Positions 25,196 through 33,124 of a stretch of DNA of 64,000 nt are shown piece by piece. The stretch covers positions 5,766,001 to 5,830,000 of the forward strand of contig CP109468.1 of assembly GCA_036227345.1 (NCBI GenBank), written 5' to 3'. How positions within the stretch are numbered: the first letter of the stretch is position 1; each line of letters starts with the position of its first letter. The stretch is from Streptomyces sp. NBC_01463. Its GTDB lineage: Bacteria; Actinomycetota; Actinomycetes; Streptomycetales; Streptomycetaceae. The notes beneath the pieces are model-generated. The model was given only the letters and a program-made list of their open reading frames with translations, was not told where the DNA came from and searched no databases. A program made the position numbers and the translations under genes.

Positions 25196-26803
25196 TCACA
25201 TCCGGAAGACGCCGAAGCCGGCGTCGCCCAACGGGGCGTTGGCGCACGCGGTCAGGGCGAGCCCCAGCACCTGCCGGGTCTCCAGCGGATCGATCACGCC
25301 GTCGTCCCAGAGCCGGGCGGTGGCGTAGTACGCGTTGCCCTGGGTCTCGTACTGCTCGCGGATCGGGGCCTTGAAGGACTCCTCGTCCTCGGCGCTCCAG
25401 TCGTCGCCCAGCTGGTCGCGCTTGACCGTGGCGAGGACGGACGCGGCCTGCTCGCCGCCCATGACGGAGATCTTCGCGTTGGGCCACATCCACAGGAAGC
25501 GGGGGCTGTAGGCCCGGCCGCACATGGAGTAGTTGCCCGCGCCGTAGGAACCGCCGACCACCACGGTCAGCTTCGGGACGCGGGTGCAGGCGACGGCGGT
25601 GACCATCTTCGCGCCGTGCTTGGCGATGCCGCCGGCCTCGTAGTCGCGGCCGACCATGAAGCCCGAGATGTTCTGCAGGAAGACCAGCGGGATGCCGCGC
25701 TGGTCGCACAGCTCGATGAAGTGCGCGCCCTTCTGGGCGGACTCGGAGAACAGGATGCCGTTGTTGGCGACGATCCCGACCGGATGGCCGTGGATGTGCG
25801 CGAAGCCGGTGATCAGCGTCGTGCCGTACTCCGCCTTGAACTCGGCGAACCGCGAACCGTCGACGACCCGGGCGATCACCTCGCGCACGTCATAGGGCGT
25901 GCGCGAGTCGACGGGGACCGCCCCGTACAGACCGGCGGGGTCCACCTTCGGCTCGTCGGCCGGCTGCACGGACCACGGCAGCGCGCCCCGGTCCGGCAGG
26001 GTGGCCACGATGTTCCGCACGATCCGCAGCGCGTGCGCGTCGTCCTCGGCGAGGTGGTCGGTGACCCCGGACGTACGGGAGTGGACCTCGCCGCCGCCCA
26101 GCTCCTCGGCCGTGACGACCTCACCCGTCGCGGCCTTCACCAGCGGCGGTCCGCCCAGGAAGATCGTCCCCTGGTTCCGGACGATCACGGCCTCGTCGCT
26201 CATCGCCGGGACGTACGCCCCGCCGGCCGTGCAGGAGCCCAGCACCGCCGCGATCTGCGGGATGCCGGCCCCGGACATCCGGGCCTGGTTGTAGAAGATC
26301 CGCCCGAAGTGCTCACGGTCCGGGAACACCTCGTCCTGCATCGGCAGGAAGGCGCCGCCCGAGTCCACCAGGTAGAGACACGGCAGCCGGTTCTCCAGCG
26401 CCACCTCCTGGGCGCGCAGGTGCTTCTTCACCGTCATCGGGTAGTACGTGCCGCCCTTGACGGTCGCGTCGTTGGCGACGATCACGCACTCGCGGCCGCT
26501 GACCCGGCCGATCCCGGCGATCACCCCGGCGGCCGGCGCCGCGCCCCCGTACAGCCCCTCGGCCGCCAGCGGGGCCAGCTCCAGGAAGGGCGAGCCCGGA
26601 TCGAGGAGGGTGTCCACCCGCTCCCGGGGCAACAGCTTGCCGCGCGCCACATGCCGGGCGCGGGCCTTCTCACCCCCGCCGAGCCTGGCCGTGGCGAGCC
26701 GCTTGCGCAGCTCGTCGGTGAGCGCGTGATGCGCCGCCTCGTTGGCCTGCCAGGCCTCCGAGGCGGGATCGGCCGCGCTCGCCAGCACCGGTGCCTGCTG
26801 CAT
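25196..26803 (-). CDS. Acyl-CoA carboxylase beta subunit (carboxyltransferase, probably methylcrotonyl-CoA)
   Basis: 535 residues with the two crotonase-like halves of biotin-dependent carboxyltransferases. The N-terminal half carries [21 protein letters not shown] and [10 protein letters not shown], the C-terminal half [36 protein letters not shown] and [16 protein letters not shown]. These match the methylcrotonyl-CoA carboxylase beta type rather than the propionyl type. It is the first gene of the operon and is followed 7 nt later by the alpha subunit. The paired operators at 26835-26876 lie just upstream, shared with a divergent TetR gene. Confidence 0.92.
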   Translation of the reverse strand: MQQAPVLASAADPASEAWQANEAAHHALTDELRKRLATARLGGGEKARARHVARGKLLPRERVDTLLDPGSPFLELAPLAAEGLYGGAAPAAGVIAGIGRVSGRECVIVANDATVKGGTYYPMTVKKHLRAQEVALENRLPCLYLVDSGGAFLPMQDEVFPDREHFGRIFYNQARMSGAGIPQIAAVLGSCTAGGAYVPAMSDEAVIVRNQGTIFLGGPPLVKAATGEVVTAEELGGGEVHSRTSGVTDHLAEDDAHALRIVRNIVATLPDRGALPWSVQPADEPKVDPAGLYGAVPVDSRTPYDVREVIARVVDGSRFAEFKAEYGTTLITGFAHIHGHPVGIVANNGILFSESAQKGAHFIELCDQRGIPLVFLQNISGFMVGRDYEAGGIAKHGAKMVTAVACTRVPKLTVVVGGSYGAGNYSMCGRAYSPRFLWMWPNAKISVMGGEQAASVLATVKRDQLGDDWSAEDEESFKAPIREQYETQGNAYYATARLWDDGVIDPLETRQVLGLALTACANAPLGDAGFGVFRM

Positions 26804-26834
26804 CCTGTCGAGCCCCCTTGCCCGTACCGCAGTG

Positions 26835-26850
26835 GTTAATGAGCGTTAAC
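26835..26850. promoter_or_regulatory. Operator copy 1 of the leucine-catabolism TetR regulator
   Basis: GTTAATGAGCGTTAAC, a 16-bp dyad with six of eight base pairs matching. It is 32 nt upstream of the carboxylase beta start and resembles the copy at 26861-26876, with 26 bp between their starts. Confidence 0.75.
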
Positions 26851-26860
26851 GCCCCTTCAG

Positions 26861-26876
26861 GTTAACGACCGCTAAC
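26861..26876. promoter_or_regulatory. Operator copy 2 of the leucine-catabolism TetR regulator
   Basis: GTTAACGACCGCTAAC, same dyad pattern as the first copy. It covers the -35 hexamer of the tetR promoter, so the regulator would repress itself as well as the operon. Confidence 0.75.
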
Positions 26877-26891
26877 GCGCCTGTCTAGAAT
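26862..26891 (+). promoter_or_regulatory. Promoter of the tetR gene, probably leaderless or nearly so
   Basis: TTAACG (26862-26867), an 18-nt spacer and TAGAAT (26886-26891) form a good vegetative promoter. The ATG is at 26900, so transcription should start within a few nt of it. No Shine-Dalgarno sequence is present. Confidence 0.65.
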
Positions 26892-26899
26892 GACTTCCC

Positions 26900-27523
26900 A
26901 TGAGCACCCATGCCGCCGCCCGCGTCGCGGCCCCCACCCGCCGCGAGCAGATCCTCAAGGAGGCCGCCCGCCTCTTCGCCGAGCGCGGCTTCCACGGCGT
27001 CGGCGTCGACGAGATAGGCGCCGCCGTCGGCATCAGCGGCCCCGGCCTCTACCGGCACTTCCCCGGCAAGGACGCGATGCTCGCCGAACTGCTCGTCGGC
27101 ATCAGCGAGCGGCTGCTGAGCGGCGGGCAGCTGCGGGTCTCCGAGGACGCCTCCGGTGACAGGTCCCCCGAGGCGCTCCTGGACGCGCTCATCGAGGGCC
27201 ACATCGACTTCGCCCTCGACGACCGCCCTCTGATCACCCTGCACGACCGGGAGCTGGACCGCCTGCGGGACACCGATCGCAAGCGGGTGCGCCGGCTCCA
27301 GCGCGAGTACGTCGAGGTGTGGGTCGCCGTCGTCCGCGAGCTCTACCCGGACCTCCCCGAGCACGAGGCCCGCGCCACCGTCCACGCCGTCTTCGGCCTG
27401 CTGAACTCGACCCCGCACCTGGGCCGCCCCGGCGCCCTTCCCGGCCGCACGGACACCGCGGCGCTGCTGCACCGGCTGGCGCGGGGCGCCTTCGCCGCCG
27501 CGGGGGAGCGCGAGGCCGGCTGA
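26900..27523 (+). CDS. TetR-family regulator of the leucine/isovalerate operon
   Basis: 207 residues. The N-terminal helix-turn-helix is clear (ILKEAARLFAERGFHGVGVDEIGAAVGISGPGLYRHFPGKDAML, about residues 17-60). The remaining helical domain would bind an acyl-CoA or related ligand, by analogy with regulators beside such operons. It is divergent from the carboxylase beta gene over a 96-nt gap that contains two similar 16-bp dyads, one across its own -35 box. Direct DNA binding to these dyads is inferred. There is no ribosome-binding site before the ATG. Confidence 0.9.
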   Translation: MSTHAAARVAAPTRREQILKEAARLFAERGFHGVGVDEIGAAVGISGPGLYRHFPGKDAMLAELLVGISERLLSGGQLRVSEDASGDRSPEALLDALIEGHIDFALDDRPLITLHDRELDRLRDTDRKRVRRLQREYVEVWVAVVRELYPDLPEHEARATVHAVFGLLNSTPHLGRPGALPGRTDTAALLHRLARGAFAAAGEREAG

Positions 27524-27596
27524 GCGGCCGGGCGACCGGCCGCCCACCCCTCGATTCACCCGGCACGCTGCGCACACCCCACGGCACAATGGGTTC

Positions 27597-28376
27597 ATGC
27601 CGATACCCAGCCGCGCCGCCCTCGTCGACCATCTCGTCCGCACGCGTATCGCGGGAGACGTCGCGACCCCGCGCGACAACAACCTCGCCCACTACCGCAA
27701 GCTCGCCAACGGCGACCGCCACTACTGGCTGGGTCTCGAGCTCGGCGACCGGTGGCGCGACGAGCAGGACGTCCTGGCGGTGATGGCCGAGCGGTGCGGG
27801 GTCAGCGACGACCCGGAGCACCGGTTCGGGCAGGACACCATCGACCCGGAGCTCACGGTCGACGCCCTGGAGCGGGCCGCGGCCCGGCTGCGGAAGGCGG
27901 CCGACGGCTCCGAGCGGGTGCTGTTCGCCACCGGTCACCCGGGCGGGCTCCTGGACGTCCACCGGCTGACGGCGGCGGCGCTGCGGACGGCCGGCTGCGA
28001 GATCATGCGGATTCCGGCCGGGCTGATGGCGGACGAGGGCATGGTCTTCCAGTTCGCGGACGTCGCCGTGCAGGAGCGCGGCGCGACCCTCTGGCACACC
28101 CATTCCCCGGCGCCGATGGCGGCCATCCTGGACGCCCTGGAGCGCGAGGGCCGCCCGATGCCCGACCTGGTCGTGGCCGACCACGGCTGGGCGGGATGCG
28201 CGGCGCAGCGCGGTCTGGACGCGATCGGTTACGCGGACTGCAACGACCCGGCGCTGTTCCTGGGGGAGTCCGAGGGCACCCTTCAGGTGGCCGTCCCCCT
28301 GGACGACCATGTGCTGGACCCGCGATTCTACGACCCGATGACCGACTACCTCCTGGACGCCGCCGGGCTGCTCTGA
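27597..28376 (+). CDS. Predicted phosphatase of unknown substrate
   Basis: 259 residues; the family is usually annotated simply as phosphatase in Streptomyces. Recognisable parts are HYRKLANGDRHYWLGLELGDRW near the N-terminus, VLFATGHPGGLLDVHR in the middle and DLVVADHGWAGCAAQRGLDAIGYADCNDP toward the end, with His and Asp residues that could bind metal. No signal peptide or membrane segment is present. There is no ribosome-binding site, and CACAAT ends 6 nt before the ATG, suggesting leaderless mRNA. The assignment rests on recalled family resemblance, not on a motif of proven function. Confidence 0.7.
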   Translation: MPIPSRAALVDHLVRTRIAGDVATPRDNNLAHYRKLANGDRHYWLGLELGDRWRDEQDVLAVMAERCGVSDDPEHRFGQDTIDPELTVDALERAAARLRKAADGSERVLFATGHPGGLLDVHRLTAAALRTAGCEIMRIPAGLMADEGMVFQFADVAVQERGATLWHTHSPAPMAAILDALEREGRPMPDLVVADHGWAGCAAQRGLDAIGYADCNDPALFLGESEGTLQVAVPLDDHVLDPRFYDPMTDYLLDAAGLL

Positions 28377-28451
28377 CCGTCCGGACCGGGCGTCCGGGCG
28401 TGTCCGATTCGTTCAAGAAGCCGGCACCGGTGGCGCACTAACGTCACGACC

Positions 28452-28862
28452 ATGAACAGCGCAGCCAAGGAATCACGCCACCTCGGCGTCCACATCGCCC
28501 GCACGGCCGACGAGGTCTACGCCTTCGCGTCGGACCCGCGGAACCTTCCCGCGTGGGCCCACGGCCTGGGTGACTCCATCACGGAGACCGACGGCCGGTG
28601 GGTCGCCGAGTCCTCGCCCATGGGAAGGGCCGTGGTGGACTTCGTGCCGCACAACGAGCTGGGCGTCCTCGACCACGACGTCACGCTGCCGTCCGGTGAG
28701 ACCGTCCACAACCCGGTCCGGGTGATCGGCGACGGCACCGGCAGCGAGGTCGTGTTCACCCTTCGCCGGCGGCCCGGGATGAGCGACGCCGACTTCGAGC
28801 GGGACGCCGACACGGTCGCCGGCGACCTGGACCGGCTCCGGGGGCTGCTGGAGCCGGCGTAG
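28452..28862 (+). CDS. SRPBCC-fold (START-like) protein
   Basis: 136 residues of the polyketide cyclase/dehydrase and lipid-binding superfamily. It begins with a beta strand and helix (HLGVHIARTADEVYAFASDPRNLPAWA), continues with the strands of the helix-grip fold and ends in a long helix (MSDADFERDADTVAGDLDRLRGLLEP). Such proteins bind hydrophobic ligands in a central cavity. TAACGT lies 7 nt before the ATG and no ribosome-binding site is seen, another leaderless candidate. It converges on the cation transporter gene over a short palindrome. Confidence 0.85.
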   Translation: MNSAAKESRHLGVHIARTADEVYAFASDPRNLPAWAHGLGDSITETDGRWVAESSPMGRAVVDFVPHNELGVLDHDVTLPSGETVHNPVRVIGDGTGSEVVFTLRRRPGMSDADFERDADTVAGDLDRLRGLLEPA

Positions 28863-28884
28863 CCGCGGTCCGGACGGTCCGGCC

Positions 28885-28903
28885 GGCCCCGGTTACCGGG
28901 GCC
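28885..28903. terminator. Short palindromic terminator between converging genes
   Basis: GGCCCCGGTTACCGGGGCC, a 19-nt palindrome with 9-nt arms. It lies 22 nt after the SRPBCC stop and overlaps the stop of the minus-strand cation transporter gene. The tiny loop makes it a modest terminator. Confidence 0.5.
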
Positions 28904-29963
28904 CTTCCGTCCGGTCGGTGAACAGCCCGCCGCCCCCGCTGTCCTCGTCGTCGCCGGCCACCGCGCCACCTCCGGCGGCCCGGGCCCGGCGCCGCTGTTC
29001 CAGTCCCGGCGTCGGGTCCAGATACACCCGCCGGATCGCCGGATACCGCTCCCGCAGCTGCTGCTCCGCCTCCTCGCAGGCCCACTCGACCTGCTCGGCG
29101 CTGGCCACGTCCCGGAAGTCGACCTTCGCGGCGATCAGGATCTCGGACGGCCCCTGGATGAGCGTGGTCAGTTCCAGTACGTCGATGATGTGCGGCACCG
29201 TCAGCAGTTCCTCGCGCACCCCCGCACGCATCGCCGCCGGCACCGGCCGGCCGATCAGCAGCTGGGCGTTGGACCGGCCGAGCACCCAGGCCACGTACAC
29301 GAGCAGCGCCCCGATCAGGATCGACGCGACACCGTCCCAGACGCCGGAGCCCGACAGCTGGCCGCCGAGCAGACCGCCCGCGGCCAGCAGCAGACCGGCG
29401 AGCGCCGCCGAGTCCTCCATCACGACGGCCTTGACCGCGGTGTCGGGGGTGAGCCGGAGGTAGCGCTTCGCGGGGGTGCCGAGACGGCCGGCCTCGGCGC
29501 GCACCTGCCGCAGCCCCGTGCGCAGGGAGAAGCCCTCCAGCAGGAAGGCGACGGCGAGCACGAGGTACGAGATGAGCGGGTCGCCGAGCTCCTCGCCCGC
29601 GACCAGGGTGTGGATGCCGTCGTAGATCGAGAAGACCGCGCCGCCGACGAACGTGGCGACGGAGGCGAGCATCGCCCAGATGTACCGCTCGGGGCCGTAG
29701 CCCAGCGGGTGTTCGTCGTCGGCGGGCTTCTCGCTGCGCTTGAGCGCGGTGAGCAGCAGCACCTCGGTGACCGTGTCGGCGACCGAGTGGGCCGCCTCGG
29801 AGAGCATCGCGCTCGATCCGCTGATCAGCCCGGCGACGGCCTTCGCCACGGCGATGCCGAGGTTGGCCACCGCCGCGACGATGACGGTGAACGTGGACTC
29901 GCCACCGCTCGCCGTATCCGTTCCGGCACCGGACTCCCCGCCATCAGCACGTGCGTCACTCAT
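28893..29963 (-). CDS. Cation diffusion facilitator transporter
   Basis: 356-residue membrane protein with about five to six transmembrane segments in residues 25-230 and a cytoplasmic C-terminal metal-binding domain. Family marks are LISGSSAMLSEAAHSVADTVTEVLLL with the His/Asp metal site and HPLGYGPERYIWAM; the second site motif appears in MEDSAALAG. These antiporters export zinc, iron or other divalent cations. The start MSDARADG at 29963 is used because the frame upstream has a different character and CATACT lies 7 nt before the ATG. Metal specificity cannot be read from the sequence. Confidence 0.9.
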   Translation of the reverse strand: MSDARADGGESGAGTDTASGGESTFTVIVAAVANLGIAVAKAVAGLISGSSAMLSEAAHSVADTVTEVLLLTALKRSEKPADDEHPLGYGPERYIWAMLASVATFVGGAVFSIYDGIHTLVAGEELGDPLISYLVLAVAFLLEGFSLRTGLRQVRAEAGRLGTPAKRYLRLTPDTAVKAVVMEDSAALAGLLLAAGGLLGGQLSGSGVWDGVASILIGALLVYVAWVLGRSNAQLLIGRPVPAAMRAGVREELLTVPHIIDVLELTTLIQGPSEILIAAKVDFRDVASAEQVEWACEEAEQQLRERYPAIRRVYLDPTPGLEQRRRARAAGGGAVAGDDEDSGGGGLFTDRTEGPR

Positions 29964-30028
29964 GGTGGGGAGTATGTCCGCAGCCGGGCCGGGTATGTCC
30001 GACGCGCGGCCGCGAGCCGCAGGCCCGT

Positions 30029-30907
30029 TCAGCCCTTCCGGGGGACCCGGACCACGCCCTCCTGGATGACGGTGATCGCCAGCCGGCCGTCCTGCGTGTA
30101 GATACGGGCCTGGCCCAGGCCGCGCCCGCCGGACGCGGACGGCGACTCCTGGTCGTACAGCAGCCATTCGTCGGCGCGGAACGGCCGGTGGAACCACATC
30201 GCGTGGTCCAGGCTCGCCCCCACCACGTCGCCGACCGCCCAGCCGCCGCGCCCGTGGGCCAGGAGCACCGAGTCGAGCAGCGTCATGTCGGAGACGTACG
30301 TCGCCATGCAGACGTGCAGCAGCGGGTCGTCGGCCAGCTTGCCGTTGGTGCGGAACCACACCTGGGAGCGGGGCTCGCGCGGCTCGCCGACGGTGCCGAA
30401 CGGCGGGGCGTCCACGTACCGCAGGTCGACCGCGGCCCGCGCCTCGACCAGCCGGTCGACGACTCCGGGGTCGCTGAACCGGTCCGCGTACCGCGGCAGC
30501 ATCTCGGCCGCCGTCGGCAGCGTGTCCGGATCGGGCGCGGCCGGCATGTCCGCCTGGTGCTCCAGCCCCTCCTCGTACGTCTGGAAGGACGCCGAGAGGT
30601 GGAAGATCGGCTGCCCGTGCTGGACGGCGACGACCCGCCGGGTGGTGAAGGAACGGCCGTCCCGGATGCGGTCGACGCTGTAGACGATCGGCGCTCCCGG
30701 GTCCCCCATCCGCAGGAAGTAGGAGTGCAGGGAGTGGGCGGTCCGGTCCGCGGGGACGGTGCGGCCCGCGGCGACGAGCGCCTGGGCCGCGACCTGTCCG
30801 CCGAAGACGCGGGGCACGATCGCCGAACGGCTGGTGCCCCGGAAGATGTCCTGCTCGATCTGCTCCAGGTCGAGCAGATCGAGCAGGGAATCAAGTGCTG
30901 AGCTCAT
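30029..30907 (-). CDS. tesB: Acyl-CoA thioesterase II (TesB type)
   Basis: 292 residues with the double hot-dog fold of TesB: N-terminal half with RVFGGQVAAQALVAAGRTV and LHSYFLRMGDP, C-terminal half with SLDHAMWFHRPFRADEWLLYDQESPSASGGRGLGQARIYTQDG, including the conserved Asp and Ser/Gln active-site residues. It hydrolyses fatty acyl-CoAs in the cytoplasm. TACGTT lies 6 nt before the ATG with no ribosome-binding site, so leaderless translation is likely. It follows the acyl-CoA dehydrogenase gene 18 nt downstream on the same strand and may share its regulation. Confidence 0.92.
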   Translation of the reverse strand: MSSALDSLLDLLDLEQIEQDIFRGTSRSAIVPRVFGGQVAAQALVAAGRTVPADRTAHSLHSYFLRMGDPGAPIVYSVDRIRDGRSFTTRRVVAVQHGQPIFHLSASFQTYEEGLEHQADMPAAPDPDTLPTAAEMLPRYADRFSDPGVVDRLVEARAAVDLRYVDAPPFGTVGEPREPRSQVWFRTNGKLADDPLLHVCMATYVSDMTLLDSVLLAHGRGGWAVGDVVGASLDHAMWFHRPFRADEWLLYDQESPSASGGRGLGQARIYTQDGRLAITVIQEGVVRVPRKG

Positions 30908-30925
30908 GGGGAGAACGTAGCCGCT

Positions 30926-32083
30926 CTACAGGCCCATGGACTTGGCGATGATCGACTTCATGACCTCGCTGGTGCCGCCGTAGATGCGGTTGACCCGGTT
31001 GTCCGCGTACAGGCGGGCGATCGGGTACTCGTTCATGAAGCCGTAGCCGCCGTGCAGCTGGAGGCAGCGGTCGATCACGCGGTGCGCGACCTCGGTGCAG
31101 AACAGCTTCGCGGAGGCGGCCTCGGCGGCGGTCAGCTCACCGGCGTCCAGCGCCTCCAGCGCGCGGTCGGCGACGGCCTGGGCCGCGTCCACCTCGGCCT
31201 GGCAGGCGGCCAGCTCGAACTTGGTGTTCTGGAAGGAGGCGACGGTCTTGCCGAAGACCGTGCGGTCCTGCACGTACTCCTTGGCGAACCGGACGGCGGC
31301 CGCGGCCTGCGCGTAGGCGCCGAAGGCGATGCCCCAGCGCTCGGAGGCCAGGTTGGTGCCGAGGTAGCCGAAGCCCTTGTTCTCCTCGCCGAGGAGGTCC
31401 TCGACCGGGACCTTCACGTCGACGAACGCCAGCTCGGCGGTGTCGGAGACCTTCAGGCCCAGCTTGTCGAGCTTGCGGCCGACCGAGTAGCCCGCGGACT
31501 TGGTGTCGACGGCGAACAGGGAGATGCCGAAGCGGCGGTCGTCCTCGCGCGGGGCGGAGGTACGGGCGCAGACGATGACCCGGTCGGCGTGCACGCCGCC
31601 GGTGATGAAGGTCTTGGCGCCGTTGAGGACGTAGTGCGTGCCGTCCTCGGAGAGCTTGGCGGAGGTCTTCATGCCCGCGACGTCGGAACCGGTGCCCGGC
31701 TCGGTCATCGCGAGGGCCCACATCTCCTCGCCGGTGGTGAACTTCGGCAGCCAGCGCTTCTTCTGCTCGTCGGTGGCGAGCATCTTGACGTAGGGCAGGC
31801 CGAGCAGCGTGTGCACGCCGGAGCCGCCGAAGGACACGCCCGCACGGGCGGTCTCCTCGTAGATGACGGCTTCGTACTTGTGCGAGTCGATGCCCGCGCC
31901 GTCGTACTCCTCGTCCACGTTGATGCCGAAGACGCCCAGCTCACCGAGCTTGAGATAGAAGTCGCGCGGTGCCTGGCCGGCGGCGAACCACTCGTCGTAG
32001 ACCGGCACGACCTCGGCCGCGATGAAGGCGCGGATGGTCTCCCGGAACGCCTCGTGGTCCTCGTTGAATACCGTACGGCGCAC
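30926..32083 (-). CDS. Acyl-CoA dehydrogenase, long-chain-like
   Basis: 385 residues with all three acyl-CoA dehydrogenase domains (ALAMTEPGTGSDVAGMKTSAK, FAKEYVQDRTVFGKTVASFQ, QLHGGYGFMNEYPIARLYADNRVNRIYGGTSEVM). The last motif has Gly where short- and medium-chain enzymes carry the catalytic Glu, as in long-chain and isovaleryl-type enzymes that use a Glu on another helix. Substrates are probably longer or branched acyl-CoAs, in line with the neighbouring thioesterase. A 20-bp dyad lies 33 nt upstream of the start. Confidence 0.9.
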   Translation of the reverse strand: MRRTVFNEDHEAFRETIRAFIAAEVVPVYDEWFAAGQAPRDFYLKLGELGVFGINVDEEYDGAGIDSHKYEAVIYEETARAGVSFGGSGVHTLLGLPYVKMLATDEQKKRWLPKFTTGEEMWALAMTEPGTGSDVAGMKTSAKLSEDGTHYVLNGAKTFITGGVHADRVIVCARTSAPREDDRRFGISLFAVDTKSAGYSVGRKLDKLGLKVSDTAELAFVDVKVPVEDLLGEENKGFGYLGTNLASERWGIAFGAYAQAAAAVRFAKEYVQDRTVFGKTVASFQNTKFELAACQAEVDAAQAVADRALEALDAGELTAAEAASAKLFCTEVAHRVIDRCLQLHGGYGFMNEYPIARLYADNRVNRIYGGTSEVMKSIIAKSMGL

Positions 32084-32115
32084 GGGGTGCCTCCCTGGTC
32101 GGCTTCGCTCGGCTT

Positions 32116-32135
32116 GGCTAAGCGCTTGCTCAGCC
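32116..32135. promoter_or_regulatory. Candidate operator upstream of the acyl-CoA dehydrogenase
   Basis: GGCTAAGCGCTTGCTCAGCC has seven of ten complementary pairs (GGCTnAGC...GCTnAGCC). It lies between the start of the dehydrogenase gene and a TetR gene that ends at 32230, so a fatty-acid-responsive TetR protein is a plausible binder. Confidence 0.55.
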
Positions 32136-32229
32136 TTGGTTAAAAGTTACCCGGCGGTCACGTGAGCTGTCCAGGGTGATGCTGAGCACGCCGACGGGGA
32201 GCGCGCCGGGCGCCGGCTCCGGGGCCGCC

Positions 32230-32970
32230 TCAGATGCCGAGCCGGGCGGCGATCCCGTCCAGGACGCAGTCGAGGCCCGTCTCGAAGGCCCAGGTCGCGT
32301 CGTCCTTGCGGGTCGCCCGCAGTCCGTAGCGCTGGTACGTGGGATAGCGGCCGGTCCCCATCAGGTACATCATCTGCGGCGCCAGGCCCAGCCTCGTCTC
32401 GGCGCCGGACGACCAGCCGGCCGACTCCGTCCACTCCCGCACCGCCACCTCCGACTGCGCCGAGCCGTGGGCGAAGGCGCTGACCGTGCGGAAGGCGACC
32501 ATCATCGTGTCCTCGTCGAGGCCCAGTCCGTCGAGCGCCGCCAGCTGCCGTTCGGCGACGGCCAGCCGGCCGGGCGTGAGGATGAAGAGGTGGGTCGGCA
32601 GCTGTCCCACCCAGGGGTGCCGCAGCATCGTGTCCCGGGTCAGCAGGCCGAAGGTGCGCAGCACCTCGCGCCACTCGGTCACCTCGTCGGGGATGCGCAT
32701 CTCCGCCGCCACCCGTTCGGCCATCAGCGCCCACAGGTCGTCCTTGCCGGAGACGTGGCGGTAGGCCGCCATGGGGGCGACGCCCAGCTCCGTGGCGAGC
32801 CTGCGCATGGTGACGGCGGCGAAGCCCTCCGCGTCGGCGATCCGCACCGCGACGGCGCCGATGCGCTCCAGCGTGAGCGAGGTGCGGGGTGCGGCCGCGG
32901 GCTGTTCCAGGCGCTGCCAGAGCGACTCGTCCGGCGCCGTCTTCCCGCTGTCCTTCTTCCGGCCGGTCAC
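32230..32970 (-). CDS. TetR-family regulator with a TetR-class C-terminal domain
   Basis: 246 residues. The helix-turn-helix covers about residues 30-80 (RIGAVAVRIADAEGFAAVTMRRLATELGVAPMAAYRHVSGKDDLWALM). The C-terminal domain resembles the tetracycline-repressor class (LRTFGLLTRDTMLRHPWVGQL, FRTVSAFAHGSAQSEVA), which often senses drugs. The GTG at 32970 is chosen because GAGGAG lies 7 nt upstream; an ORF start at 33054 would place the operator inside the gene. It is divergent from an FMN reductase and a DHA2 exporter, its likely targets. Confidence 0.88.
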   Translation of the reverse strand: MTGRKKDSGKTAPDESLWQRLEQPAAAPRTSLTLERIGAVAVRIADAEGFAAVTMRRLATELGVAPMAAYRHVSGKDDLWALMAERVAAEMRIPDEVTEWREVLRTFGLLTRDTMLRHPWVGQLPTHLFILTPGRLAVAERQLAALDGLGLDEDTMMVAFRTVSAFAHGSAQSEVAVREWTESAGWSSGAETRLGLAPQMMYLMGTGRYPTYQRYGLRATRKDDATWAFETGLDCVLDGIAARLGI

Positions 32971-33023
32971 GGGCGGGCTCCTCTCGATAGGCGTGAAGCG
33001 TACAGCGTATCCGTCAGTGGACG

Positions 33024-33045
33024 ACGTACACATGGACGTGTACGT
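33024..33045. promoter_or_regulatory. TetR-type operator between the regulator and FMN reductase genes
   Basis: ACGTACAC (33024-33031) and GTGTACGT (33038-33045) are perfect 8-bp arms around ATGGAC. Related GTAC-containing half-sites occur nearby (TGTAC at 33046, GTACA at 33066). The location in the divergent promoter region fits autoregulation and control of the FMN reductase-exporter unit. Confidence 0.75.
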
Positions 33046-33074
33046 TGTACGCATCGAGATACGCAGTACACATC

Positions 33075-33101
33075 CACGGCTCCGTGTTCACGGCCTCCGT
33101 G
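33075..33101. repeat. Two short dyads in tandem before the FMN reductase gene
   Basis: CACGGCTCCGTG (33075-33086) and CACGGCCTCCGTG (33089-33101) are each small inverted repeats. They lie 24-50 nt before the start codon, in the leader or core promoter. Confidence 0.65.
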
Positions 33102-33124
33102 TCCACTGCTCACCAGGGGGACTC

